Shown: piece by piece, positions 1 to 12,127 of the stretch | Position numbering within the stretch: the first letter of the stretch is position 1 | Layout: every line of letters starts with the position of its first letter | DNA from: Morella rubra | Taxonomy: Eukaryota > Streptophyta > Magnoliopsida > Fagales > Myricaceae | Assembly (NCBI GenBank): GCA_003952965.2 | Contig: CM025854.1 | Span: 30,717,331 to 30,781,330, forward strand | Direction of reading: 5' to 3' | DNA: 64,000 nucleotides | Position numbers and translations under genes: made by a program | Notes under the pieces: model-generated | The model's input: only the letters and a program-made list of their open reading frames with translations | The model's database searches: none | What the model was told of the DNA's origin: nothing

Positions 1-2900
1 ATGGTCCACATGGTAGACTACTAAAGACTTCTCATTGGGATTCTATCCTTTTCCTTCTCAGACGCACATGATTACAGAGTAGGTAGATACGAAGGTATGG
101 TAGAACCCACAGAATTTCGATCACAATTTTGCGAACTTGAATCAGGCATAGAACGTAACGACTCTAAAGTGTACTGCGAGGGAGCGGCGGGGCTAAAGGC
201 TTAACATGCCTGCACATGGGATTAAATAGATACGATTTGAAACTCAAGTGTGCCTGCTGCTCTGTGCTTATCCATGCTTAGATACTGTAGTTTGCACAGA
301 AACACCGAAACAAGTCGCTAGTTAATGATGTTCCCCTAAAGTGATGAGCGATGTCCAGCAAATCAAAGGACCTAAAACAAAAGGCGAAAGAATTTGGCAT
401 GGTGTGAGCCTCTTTAAAGATCAACAGAAGCTATAAGACATTCTGTTTCTTAAACGCATAAAAGTAGAAGATACAAAAAACAAGCTTTTTCAATTGTTGT
501 TCTCCTGAATTGCTATACAGAAGAAACAGTCATCCTGCCCATCGTGTAAGGCACTTAATTGTTAGCGGCGAAAATTTTGATACAATGAGTTTCAAAATGA
601 AGTATACGAACAAATCTTCAAATTTCCAAAAAAAAAAAAAAAAGTAAAGAAAAGACCACAAAAATTTTGGAACTTTTCCTAAAAAAGTGTTTCCGAAAAT
701 GAAGATGTCTTCTGAACTTTCAGCTCGGTAAAAAAAGCACAAACAAGCATAAAAGAGCTCAAAAATCGCAAACTCGTGAGCACAAAGCAGAACAATGACA
801 GCATTGGAATCTGAGAGAGATGTAAAGGTAGTAGTGATAATCAGCCGCTGAGCAATTTCCATCATTAGCTTCATAACCATCAGATCCAGATCAATATCCA
901 AAATTAATCAAATTTTAAGCTAAAAATAGCGCAGACCAAGCAGACTAACTACAATGCAGGGGTAGAAAAGTTACCGTGAAGTTAGCAGCCGAAAAATCGG
1001 GCATATGTCGGAAAGAAGCGAAAGGACTGGCTTTGTATCAGATGATTCTCCATTTTTGAGAGAGAACCAGGAAGACTCAGATATCTGAGAGCTTAGGAAC
1101 ACTAAGTGAAGGGACCGAGGATGTCTTCAGATTAAAAAATCGTAAAGAACAGCAGATAATAGTTAAAAAATGTGGAGCTAATCACGGCAAGAACAAATTA
1201 TCGATGCGGACAAAAAGAAACGACGTCGTGTTTGGTGAAATTTCAAGTTTGATCGATGTTTGTGACCGTTGGCTGACAGGGATGCCTCGGTCAGAAATGC
1301 CTTGACTTAATTATAAGTTAATTAAGTTATAGGGAAACGTTGCAAAGCGCGGATCTTTTGACACTCGCGATGGAAGAAGGTTCCGTGCACTGTCTGGTAA
1401 CTGGCAGTTGAGACTCGCGCCCTCAAGCAAAGTAAGGAAAGTTGTTAACTTTGGAATCAAGCTACATAGTTGGTACTCTACCAAATTCAAAGAGCTTGTC
1501 CAACAAAACAATCTAACATACGTGCATAAAAAGTTAAGAAAAAAATCATATTAACCTACGAAGAATCATAATTTGATGTACATGAAAATAGAACTTTATA
1601 GAATATTAGTTTAGGTACTAGAATTAAAATTTAATTATATATAATAATTAAATTTAATACCATAATAATCTCGAAGAGACAAATTAACTTCTCATTTACC
1701 TCATTTACCTCACGAATTTTTATTGAAGTGCTACTTTGAATTTTTAAGTAGAAGTTTAATTCATACTCTCGAAGTCCAAAGCCGTCACTTGAGCTATACA
1801 GATGGTATTTTTTTGTTTTTTCCAATTTCACTAGTGTAAGATACAATTTTCTTTCTTGTTCGGGTAGAGAACCAGCAAAGAATTAGGTATCATAGGCTAA
1901 AATCTCATTAGGTAGATGAACCGAAAACTGACGGAAATTACCAAAGCGTAAAGCAAGGTGCAGAAGAGGCCAAGCAGTGATCAAATTATTAATCGTCACT
2001 CATCAACTGGATTTCGGCCTTCGAGGGCGCGTGGGGATTAAAGTACAGGGTGTAGTGGGTCTCTGCGCATCATTTTCTTGCCCCGCTGGCTGTATCCACC
2101 GACACAACACTGCTGCCGGCAGTCAAACATCACGTCACCCAAAGCATTACTCGTAATCCGCAGAGGTGCTCTTTTGAGCTTTGCTCAATTCCTCATCAAT
2201 AGTTTCATTCGCACAAGCCAACAACGGCTAGTTAATTTGGGCCGAGCTAACCATCCTACGGATTAAGACGGTCTTTTGGAAGAAAATCGACCATTGGTCG
2301 CTAAATATTTTCCGTAAATTGTTTTATATTACTTTAGTGTACTTTGTCCTTAAATTATTTAAAAGATCTTGATCCATCACCTATCAAAACAAATTCTGAC
2401 GCCATTTTCACTGAAAAGTTAAAGTAAACTAGATTATGACTATTCAACCATTCCCCTAGCTTGCCCAATATATGTTCGAGGAGTCACAATGTGCTTAGAT
2501 TTAATTAGGAAGTCAACTGAGATTTGAGCTTAAAGGAGCCTATAATAAAGTTCACTAGAGGATGCCAAGAGGGTGTAAGTTGAAATGTCAAATTCTAGTC
2601 TAGATGATCAAAGTTGGCCTTGGTTGATGAAAGAGAAGATGGTGTCTCAGTGTATGCTAATGTGGTTGGTGAAGCCGTGTACTGTGGAGGAGAAATTCTT
2701 AAGGAATGTATCATTCAAACCAAAGCCAAGATTTCCATCACTATTCCTGCTAGAAAGGTAACTGAAACCAAACATATTATTTTCTACCGTAATTCGGCAA
2801 ATACCAAAGTCTAGCAAAGAAAAATGTTATGTACATCTTTATATTTTGTGTTGTAACGAGGAAATCTGGGGAGGTTTCAGTAGTGCTGCACAAGCTTTAC
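1..2900. other. No supported gene (left edge)
   Basis: AT-rich DNA with short open frames only. On the minus strand the frame at 530-901 opens with a plausible-looking segment but runs into a phenylalanine-rich low-complexity stretch encoded by a poly-T tract, so it is not accepted. The part at about 900-1130 could be untranslated leader of a minus-strand gene beyond the window, because it holds a short upstream ORF and a possible donor near 975, but this is weak. At 1600-1850 there is very AT-rich sequence. A plus-strand frame at 2614-2814 begins with TTG and has no recognised family. Confidence 0.4.
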
Positions 2901-2901
2901 A

Positions 2902-5900
2902 CTAACAACTATGATGTAGAATCTGACTTCTGATCAGCATCAGCGGTGGTGCCTTACTGTAACTGTTCCAAAGGACATCTTCGAAAGAGGGTCGAGATGA
3001 TCGGTCAGGAGAAATGCATTTGTTTGTGATGGATATCACGATGGATAAGGACTCTTGTGAGGAAGTAGTCAACACAATTGGATCCACAATCCGCCTTCTA
3101 CCATCCTGACTGCCAAAGGATGCCTGGGTCATGAATCCAGCTCTTAGAAACACATAAAAATTTATAATAGTTCTGAAAAGTTTTTAAGCAACTGAGATAT
3201 TGTTACTTTATCAACGAAGACAAAATTCCACCGAGTCCAGCATTTTTATCTATATACAAATATTTACATAGAAAATAACAAGACTTGTCCAGAACGGTAG
3301 AGATTTTATGTTTTTTAATTTTTTGACAAAAACAAGTGGATAAATCTAAAGACATGGAAATTCTTACAATCTAGTTTAAAAATCTGAATCATAAAATTCC
3401 CCGCGAAGTTTTAGGACCAAGATTGCATTGAAGCTTTAGTATAATTATTTGATGCATTTCCAAAGAACTTGTGGCATACCATTTCATTTTGGAGAAATAC
3501 TTCTCCTTTTCCAGTCACAACAGGCCCAACAAGTGATTCAAGCAATATTAATCCAAAGTTGTAAACATCATCCTGTCCGTTTGTTTGATGGCTGCATAAA
3601 ACGACATAATGAAGCCAGCTATTTCAGAATAATTAAGATGACAGCATCAAACCAAGCAGGAAAGAGATCTAGTTATAGTTTCTATCATACCATGATTTTG
3701 GGCCTTCTCCCTTCACCTACAGAAGAAACAGAATGCGTCAGAATGACTGCTTGAATAAACCAAGATAATACTGCACAGCCGACATACTGAAAAAGCCTGC
3801 TGCTAACCTCGGATTTTTCAATTTCTTCTATGAGAATTGACATCCCATAGTCACTAAGCTTGGCAATTCGATGATCATCAAGCAATATATTGTTTGTCTT
3901 TAGCCGATGTTGAAACAACCTGGAATTACTCCAGTGTGTAAAAAATGCACAGCCTTGGCAACTCCAATTAAGATTCCAAGTCTATCTGACCATTTAAGAA
4001 CCTGCTCTGCGGAATTTTCTGCGTACATGTATATATGTTCCTGGATTAGAGAACTGCCTCCAACGCATAAAGACAGGATATGTTGAGCATGTAAAAACTT
4101 GTAGTTTCTACATGCGAAGGAAAAGTTGAATGCAGTGAAATGGATAGGACTCAGATGGGATGTAAAGTACAACACCAACAACACCCCCCCCAAAAAACAA
4201 AAAAATATAGGGGAGGAGGCCACTTGCATAGAAATCAAGTAAAGGGGTGCCAACTCCTGAACTAGTTAGGATCAGTTTATGGAGGTCAGTTTCAGAAACT
4301 AGTCCTTGTATACAAATACGAATGTGCAAGAAAACACATATTTCCGTATACAATTGTCAATTGAAATTTGACCTGATGCTATACGAACCTGATAGATGGG
4401 TACGGTAATTCCCATTAGGAACATATTCATATACAAGAAAAACTTTGTTGCCCTTGGAATCATCTTGTCCATTAGCATCAATGCAATGACCCAAAAGGCC
4501 AACTAAATGTGGATGGTGAAGTTTTGAGAGCAGGTCGAGCCTAACTCTAAGGTTTTGAGTTGAGCATTTCTTCACCAAAGATAGAGATCGAATGGCTACG
4601 GAGGTCCCATTCTCCAAGCACCCTCTGTAAAGCTGAGGAGAAAAAGTACAAGAAGTTAAAATAGGCAATTGGTAATGTACCAAAAAAAAAATGTGTTAAG
4701 ACTAATTGAGTGTCACATGTACTTTCTTCTAATTGATACCAAAGACACTTATCGAATACATTTTTAGTTTGTACATACTGATTTTCACAACCTAAAAACA
4801 CCATTCCAAGAGCTTGCAAATCACACCAAAGAGACACAAAATATTAATAGGCAAACACTATGTAGAAAGTAGAAGACCTTAGGGGATTTCAAAGATTTCT
4901 AGTTTCTGTAATTCACAATGAAAACTGGTGATGCCATGGTAAAATAGTATTAGTCTTATCCAGAAAATTCATCATTCTGCAAGAATCCAGTGAATTATCT
5001 AGATCTCTGATGAATATTTTAGTTTTTGGAGTTACCTTCCCCATAGAGCCTTCACCAAGAAACCTTGCTGAATCAAAGCCATTTGTTGCTTCCTTCAACT
5101 CTTCAAAAGCAAACAATCGACACACTGGGGCACCTTGTGTCCCTAGCTTTGCTGCTTGAGAAATGAATCCTAAAAAAAGATTTGGTTGGGGGGGGGGAAG
5201 AGGCAACGTTATCACCAAAGGCTCTTATGTGCATCAGAAACAATGGTTTACACAACTTTATTTAGTCTCTCCTCGTGTGTCCTGAATTATGAAGTTGACG
5301 TAGTAGGCAGGACAAACAGATACTAAGAGTTTGTACAAAAATAAACGGAACGCTATAGAACTTACTGGCATTTGCAAGGAGTTCGGACGAAACACCAGTT
5401 GGCGCATTATCTTGCACAATCTTTGGCAATAAATGCTGCTCATGCATCCTTCTCAGGCGGCATCTTCTAAGCAAGAATAGGACCCCAAGAACTAAAAGTA
5501 TGATCAAAAGAACAGTTCCGCTAATGACAGCAACTAATACTGCTATGTCTCTTCCTCTGGATTGTTCACCGATTGTAGGGGCTTCCGTACAATAGGATCC
5601 CTGATGCTGATGTTGAAAAGGAATGGAGAAACAATTTCCACCAAATTTAACAACTACCTGATCTGAATTACTGCTCAAGCAAGAAGGAAGTCCACCTATC
5701 AACTTGTTACTAGATATATCAACAAACCCAAGTTTACCACCACAACTTAATTCATTTGGAAGTGACCCGCTGAGCATATTGGAAGCTAAATTCAAATAGC
5801 TGATATTTGGTAAAGAGAACAACGCAGAGGGAGGAGTTCCACTAAAACGGTTAAATGATAGATCGAGGTGTTGAAGCCGGCTCAATTCACCCAATGCTCA

Positions 5901-6706
5901 CGAATCTTGCCTGAGAAGGAGTTCTTGTTCAGTAGCGCCGTAACCAACACTTTGGGCATGACTGGTAGTTCAGAATCTAAATGATTTTCTCTCAAGTCCA
6001 ATACTTGTAGACTAGTTAAAGTACTCAAATCAGGTAATTTGCCCGAAAGCTCATTGTGGGACAGGGCAAGATCGGTTAGTGTCCTGACTTTGGACACTGA
6101 AGAAGGAATCTGACCCTTCAATACATTACTCTTCAGACTCAAAATAGTGAGGTTGGAAAATGAATCCAACCAACCAGGGAGCGTGTCATTGAAATAATTG
6201 CCATCCAATGTTAAAGTGTGAAGCATCGCCAGTCTGGATATCCCAGGCGGAATTGAACCATACATAAAATTTGAGCTCAAGTCCAAAAGTTCAAGCGAAG
6301 ATAGCCTATGAATCTTATCCGGTAGTGGTCCCCAAATCCCCAAAGACACTAAGCTAAGAACCCTTAAGCTGGGTAATCTTGTCAATGTGGTAACGAAGGA
6401 ATCAATGGAGAAACTTTCAGAGAGAGTCTTATTGGGAATTGCAAATCCATTGAATCCGCTGACCTTGGCAAGCTTATCTCCCATAATTTTGAGTTCAGTA
6501 ACAGAACTTTCCTCACATGAAATGCTCATATATGCAGATGAAGATAGGCTACAGAAATCTCCATCGAAATTTTCCAAAATTTGCAATGAGGAAGGGTACT
6601 CCAACTGCTTTCTTAGCTGCAGTAAGATTTGGGTCTGCGAGTTTTGTAACTGACAAGCACTTGGACTGAACAGAACCACTAGAAGCAACAAGCACAAATA
6701 GGCCAT
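2902..6706 (-). pseudogene. LRR receptor-like pseudokinase gene, three frame breaks
   Basis: Related to the plant inactive LRR receptor kinases of the At3g03770/At5g14210 type, plasma-membrane proteins. Inferred exons (5' to 3' on minus): 6706-5366, 5169-5036, 4632-4389, 4018-3808, 3716-3691 (26 nt), 3591-3480, 3123-2909. The start MAYLCLLLL opens a signal peptide. About eight LRRs follow, then a membrane segment near 5475-5545 ending in an RRCRLRR stop-transfer. The kinase half is a pseudokinase by family design: VAIR replaces the VAIK lysine, there is no HRD loop (HTGVIPG) and DYG replaces DFG. Three breaks are seen. One base is missing near 5887 in the last LRRs, one near 3907 after the VIPGCFN motif, and net one base with further divergence near 2960, just before the C-terminus. 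All splice phases agree once these are allowed for, giving an ancestral product of about 760 aa. It could be a true pseudogene or an assembly-error casualty. Confidence 0.85.
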
Positions 6707-7670
6707 TGTACAACTTTGAATCTTTGAACACGAGAGTAAACAGAAACCCTAGAAATGAAGCTGCACAATCGAGTTTAGTGAATACAGAAAGAGGCCCATT
6801 AAAGATTATTGAGCGGAGTCATGAAAGAAGAGCTCCTTTAGTAACTTCACGTAGAAAAAGAGTGCGTCCTAGTAACTAACCAGCCCAGGAAGACAATTCC
6901 TGAAATTGGGACATCAGTTTCAGCCTCTAATGCTCACAAGACTCTGGTTAACTAGATTGGAGAAGACCATGAAGCAGTAGAAGCTGAAATCCAAGAAAAT
7001 GACAGAGAAGGTTAGAAAAACCTCTTGGGAAACTCGATGGGGCACGTTTTACGGGGAATATGTTGAATGCTCGAAACAAGTTGGCCGAAACACGACGTAG
7101 AAAAACAAGTGAGCCTGAAAAGAAAAAAAAGCCAAAGTTGGTGATCCAAAAAAATACTCTCTCTCAGAGAAGTTCAAGTAATTCTAGAAATAAAAGAACA
7201 ACCCGCGAAGCAGTACTTGGAGACGAACCCAGGGAGGAGAAGCAAAATGGAAACTTTATTAATGGAGGTATTGTTCTTATTCTTTAATGAAAGTATGCGG
7301 AACAAACAGAAAATGTGAGCTATATTAATGAAGGTAGTTGAAGAAGGCCGTGACAAGACAGAGTGGTAAGGCATTTACTGCCTCTGAGAGGTGGTCTCCC
7401 TCTTTAGCATTAATAGGTCCGTATTTTTGCTTGGAGAAGGACAACCCGAGTGGGGGCTGGGAGAGCAGTGAGTGAGGGGAAGGTAAGAGAAGGCTCTGTG
7501 CAGGGCTGATAAAGTTTAACTGAAAAATACCGCTGGTTCTTTCTTTGTGGACTGTTCCGTTGGTGATTCTCATGAATGTCCCTGTGATTCCGTTAGTATT
7601 TGCAACAATGCCATCACGTGGTTCCCTTTTCCCTCTCCGTTTGATTCTTTGATTGACCAAAATGGCCTTA
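6707..7670 (-). promoter_or_regulatory. Probable leader and promoter of the LRR pseudokinase gene
   Basis: Lies directly 5' of the LRR gene start. The minus-strand frame at 7660-7325 and plus-strand frame at 7060-7287 match no family I know. Genes of this family often carry 5' untranslated exons, so part of this stretch may be non-coding leader. That is inference only. Confidence 0.3.
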
Positions 7671-7720
7671 TCTCCCTGTAGTTACTCAATTTTCTTTTTT
7701 GGGTGATAAATGAAAAATTA

Positions 7721-7895
7721 ACGCGAAAATCAAATTAGCTCTCCTAGTAACAAAAATACAAAATTAGTCTATCTAATTCTATTTTTTTTTTTATTGATGC
7801 TCTTTTTTAGGACTGACTTTTATATTTTTGTAAAATTAGGAAGGTTAATTTTATATTTTTATCACGATTCACGATGACTAATTCGATTTTCGCAT
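7721..7895. mobile_element. Short inverted-repeat element (MITE-like)
   Basis: Two imperfect inverted arms, about 7723-7772 and 7843-7893, both ending in a GCGAAAATC-type sequence, with an AT-rich centre. No coding capacity. No target-site duplication was identified, so superfamily is unknown. Confidence 0.5.
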
Positions 7896-8930
7896 ATATA
7901 ATAATTACTGATTTTTTATTATTTTTTTTTTTTTTAAGAAATTAGTAGAAACCCAACTCAATCAAGTCATTTTAGCTTTTATTAGAAAGTGATTCTAAAA
8001 AATTATTTGTACTTACAAAATTTAAATATGAGACTGAAGAGTAGCAAACTCTTAAACCCAAGTCTTGAACATCCAAACCACCTCTTAGAATTATTAGAAT
8101 TACTTAGTTGATATTAGATAAAATCTACTTTATATAGTAGAGGAAACTTCGAACAGTGTCTCATTACTACTAATGGGTAGCTCTCGAATGCCTTTTGGAG
8201 AATTAAATCCCGTTGTCCTACATAAACACACAAACAGACCCTTGTCCTACCTAAAGCGGGCAGAGCCAAGTGTTATCCAAGATGTGATACATGAGTAACT
8301 CACCTTTTTGGTGATAGTTTAATCTCTCTCCAATCAAACATTTTGGGGTTAGATTCCGAGTATGGCATAGTAGCTTATATGGTAATCTACTTTTTGTTTT
8401 TCATATCATATTGGCATATTGTTATTATTGTCTAAAAAGAAGGTGCTTGATTGGAGAATGAAAGCATATTATTGGAACTTGTAGGATTTGCATTTAAAGT
8501 CCTACGTAGAGGGCCCCTCATGTCCCTTGGCCAACCTGTTCCGAATGCGAAACCACGTTGATGGAAAGCTACGGAGAAGGAATCCCATGAAAGTCTTCCA
8601 TTATTAATAATATTTGAAAGCTAAAACACAAAGCCTCCCAATGAACGAAAAAAAAAAAAAAAACTACAGCCACGCGGACCCATGCGACGGGAACACTAGC
8701 CATTCATCCACCTATTCATAATTCACGCCCCTCGGTATGCTGGTTTTCTCAGGGAAAAATACAAAGAGTCATGTTTGGTTGCTCAGAAAAAAAAACAGAG
8801 ACGCATGCTTGTTTTGGAGGACATCAATGGCGGGTGGGGATTGGAATTTTCGTTTGAGCTTCGATTCGGTGTCTGACTCCGCCGATCCTGACTTCAATGG
8901 ATATCGCAAAGTTCCATTCGATGCAGTTTC
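7896..8930. other. Intergenic, nothing recognised
   Basis: AT-rich DNA with poly-A and poly-T tracts. A plus-strand frame at 8737-8961 runs straight into the inverted-repeat element at 8931, so its end is not native. The 8820-8930 part could be a small gene scrap, but it is not recognised. Confidence 0.5.
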
Positions 8931-9156
8931 AAGGGCATGTTCGTTTTCATCATTTTTGTAGGATTTGAATCATACTTTTATTTTTACAATCCAAACATCA
9001 TAACATACACGCATTTTTTACAACACTTTATTACTTTTTCTACACACCAATCCCTTTCAACAACTTCTATACGTATTTTTATACAATTTTAACACCCCTA
9101 AATATTCACAATTTTATCAGAATCTTAAAAAAAAACATGAAAACGAACATGCCCTT
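8931..9156. mobile_element. MITE with perfect 20-bp terminal inverted repeats
   Basis: The 20 bases at 8931-8950 (AAGGGCATGTTCGTTTTCAT) are the exact reverse complement of 9137-9156. The 226-bp element is AT-rich inside and has no ORF. The GGGCATGTTCG-like end resembles plant PIF/Harbinger or hAT MITEs, but no clear target duplication was seen (CAA before GGGC, TTA after GCCC), so the superfamily is open. Confidence 0.8.
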
Positions 9157-10620
9157 AGATTCTCTATTGATTAGGTAGGCTTTTTTTTTCTTTTTTTTTT
9201 TTGTCGTTTAAGGTTTCGGTAAAAATTTAAAATCCATATTTAGAGATTAACGCAAATAGAACGTAGATTATCTAAGAAGAGGAAAAGAAGACAAAAAATA
9301 AAATAAATACGATTAAACCATGGCCGTTTATATTTGCTATTCATATAAGTAGTACGCTCCTATTTATAATTTTAGTAAAAACAACGAGTCAAAATGACCG
9401 TTATACGATTCCCCAAAAAAATAATAATAATAAAGAAAATGACCGCTCTACAAGATTAACGTACACTGCCTGATTACCATATAAATATCCTTCTTTTGAC
9501 AAGGTCCCCCGTAAACTAATCATATGTTAGCCAAAGTACCGAGATTCTCATTCGGTCCTGTCGTGGCACCTCAAAGACAAGCATAATGATATAAAGTGAA
9601 CTCTTATTTTGAGGCAAGATATATTGCTGCTTTCAGTGAAAAGTTTAACACCTACTCCGCGTAAGACAACGTTAAAATTTCCTTGGAAAAAGCAAAAGCA
9701 CAAACGAACGAGGCACGATGAATAGATAAATGGAAAAAGGACAAAGGACAAAGACAACGATTTGAACAGTGACCACGTTCGAGACCCATTCCCGAGCAAT
9801 CACTCGCGCATTACGTGGAACTTATTCAAGTCTCCCCGACATGCCAAAGCTATTAGTTTTATCAGTTTGGTTGCTCAGAGCCAAATACTTTCCAACCGGG
9901 ATAGTGAGTTACTGAGCTTGGTAAATGATGGGATGTGGGGATCGGTGTTATCCAGAAAAGTACAAAAACAAATAGAGATAATGTTCATGAATTATCTTCA
10001 AATTGTTATCTGTTCAATTATTTTCTGGAACAAATAAGCAAGTACTGTCCCAGAGGAGTCAGAAAAAAAACAAATTAGCTACAGCACCCACGGTCCCAAA
10101 GGAGTCCCACTCCTCGCAGACATCTCTGTTTGTTAGAGAAACCCTTAAAGCCATTCCAGTCAGCAACTGGCTATAACCTCAGGGATGGGCCATGGCAGCA
10201 TACAGCGCATTTTCCCTGTCCGATGCTTGACCTTCCAAAGCTGCCTCATTGAAGATTATTCGTATACCGCAGGTAACTGCGGAAGCGTACTATCCATTTC
10301 CTTTTTCTTTCGTTTTTTGCCAAAGTGTACTATCCGTTTCCAAAGGAACAAATGACTTGGCAATTTGGTCGCGACAGGGAGCCACAGGCCACTCACTATA
10401 TTCCCAATCGTCGACTTTACAGCAAAGATTATTTGCCCACCCTTCCATTCTGTGAAAGTAATTTTGTTGTCGGTCAAACTGTTTCCACTTCTGATTGATC
10501 TTCAAGATCAAATCATTGAGCAAACTAGGTGATAACAAATTGACAAAGGAAACGGCTCAAAGAGTTGATGAACATTTTTATGTCTAGCAGCAAGCCTGAA
10601 GAGGCTTAGTTACAACCAGC
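9157..10620. other. Intergenic, nothing firmly recognised
   Basis: AT-rich DNA with small open frames. On the minus strand at about 10130-10540, adjoining frames look faintly coding, but they are broken and no family was recognised. Confidence 0.4.
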
Positions 10621-11165
10621 TATGCTTCATTCACCTTTTTTTTTTTTTTTTTATATAAGCAAAGTTGAGTTTTATTAAAAGAGGAAACAAAGGAAACGAT
10701 GTCAACAGTACAAAAAAACTATACTGATAACACCTAACACAAACAAGCTAAAAAACTAAGAAAATCCGGAAAACCCTGAAAAGGGAGAACCAACACCGCA
10801 TTTGCCCAAAGAAAAAGAGACTGCAACATAAGACCCCTAAAACAATCCATAGACTGATCCATATCTTCAAAGCATCTGTTGTTCCTCTCCCTCCACAGGC
10901 TCCATCATATATAAGCATGAATCATTCTCCACACTCCCAAAGCAATAGGGTTATCGAACTTCTTTTTCCAACACCTCAACACATCAATCACCTTCCCAGG
11001 CATAAACCCAGGAAAGGTTTAGAATGCAAAGCATGTAAAAGACCACAACCCTCTAGCCACCGGACAATGAAGCAGAAGGTGATCCACCGACTCCCCCACA
11101 CTATGCACTCTTGCATAGGTAGCACCAGTCCATAAAGTAAAGGCCTCTCTTCCTTATGCTTCATT
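10621..11165 (-). mobile_element. 5'-truncated LINE with poly-A tail and 11-bp target-site duplication
   Basis: The minus strand encodes the C-terminal end of a plant LINE reverse transcriptase. A zf-RVT finger is visible (CYLC, then a VDHLLLHC-like HxxxxC), followed by the usual tail with WRERNNRCFED and FLWANAVLVLPFQGFP. It is broken by stops (TGG to TGA in the YIWWSLW motif, a TAG after CKSA). The 3' tail is seen on the plus strand as poly-T at about 10636-10652. The 11-bp TATGCTTCATT occurs at 10621-10631 and again at 11155-11165, flanking the element (10632-11154). This is the expected signature of target-primed reverse transcription. Confidence 0.88.
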
Positions 11166-11636
11166 ACTTTAAACCGTTGTTCATACATACATCAAAAATT
11201 AAGAAGAGGTGATCCTGATCCGAGGTTGTCAATTTTTATTTATTTAACAAGCTGACAAGCAAACCATTGGAGTAAAATGATATGCAACTTACAAACAACC
11301 ATTCTCAATGTTCGCGTTCATGTACACAACATATTTATTTTCCCACCCAAAAAGAACAAACTACCAACCCAAACTACAAGGCAGGATACAAAGATCTGCA
11401 ACTCTATCTGCATTCATCTAGGGCCTTAATATCAAATAATATACACAGGAATGAAAGACTACAGAAGCAGAGAGTGGTTTAAAGACATCCAACCACCAGA
11501 TTAATAAACCACGCATTAATCTGAACACTACACTGGAAATTGGTCAACGAGAAAATTAGCAGTGAATGGTACTTCAAAGAACCAACAGTCAAAGAAAACA
11601 ACAATGCAACTTCTCAAAAGGTAAATCATCAGCTCA
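11166..11636. other. Intergenic, nothing recognised
   Basis: No coding or repeat signal stands out between the LINE and the duplicated unit. Confidence 0.5.
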
Positions 11637-11906
11637 TTAAGTATCCATCAAGAGATTACACTCTTCCACTATCAAAAGCCTAACATGTGTAGTCATTCGC
11701 ATCCTCACACTATACGCTCCTGCCTGATCATTAATCGTACGGTTCATACCCTCACTCAAATCTAGAATTGAATTTGTGTAGGCATCTGTCCCACTGGCTG
11801 CTGAAGGCAATGGCACAATAAAAACATCCCCAGAAAAGCCCCCTTTCACGTTGGTGACAATATCAACATTGACCCAGGCCTTACTATCAATCTGCTTTCT
11901 AGACAA
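11637..11906 (-). pseudogene. Unrecognised gene fragment, copy 1 (open, 89 codons)
   Basis: A single open frame of about 89 residues without its own ATG (in-frame start of the track is TTG). Composition looks genuinely protein-coding, including VNVDIVTNVKGGFSGDVF and AYSVRMRMTTHVRLLIVEE, and it ends with a stop at 11637. I do not recognise the family. A diverged, frameshifted copy lies at about 15011-15222, in the same position relative to the second mTERF copy. It is therefore a captured 3' exon carried in the tandem unit, or part of an unrecognised gene. Confidence 0.55.
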
Positions 11907-12127
11907 AGTTAGCTTTCCTCAAAAAGTAGCTGCAGTGAATGCTGTCACTGTAGAACACACGCGGCTAAATCCTTGGAAGGCTAAACCAATTTGGTCTGAC
12001 CAAATGAGTGAAACCAATGCTATGATTCCACTCCAACCGCTGCTTAACCACTATATTATCAGCCCATACAAGTTGCCAGCATGTTTGCAAAGTTGAATGG
12101 TTCTTCCATCAGATCCAGGTCTCACAA
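11907..12127 (-). repeat. LINE-derived spacer 3' of mTERF copy 1
   Basis: Homologous to 16690-16899 in the second unit. In the second unit this sequence continues into the LINE RNase H open frame. Here it joins directly to the 89-codon fragment at an AAGTT microhomology near 11905, so about 1.4 kb is missing. Confidence 0.7.

Noticed and set aside
530..901. 123-codon minus-strand open frame
   Set aside because: Runs through a poly-T-encoded phenylalanine stretch, has no family match and no supporting splice structure.
7060..7287. Lysine/arginine-rich plus-strand frame
   Set aside because: Low-complexity basic composition upstream of the LRR gene, without homology or a promoter.
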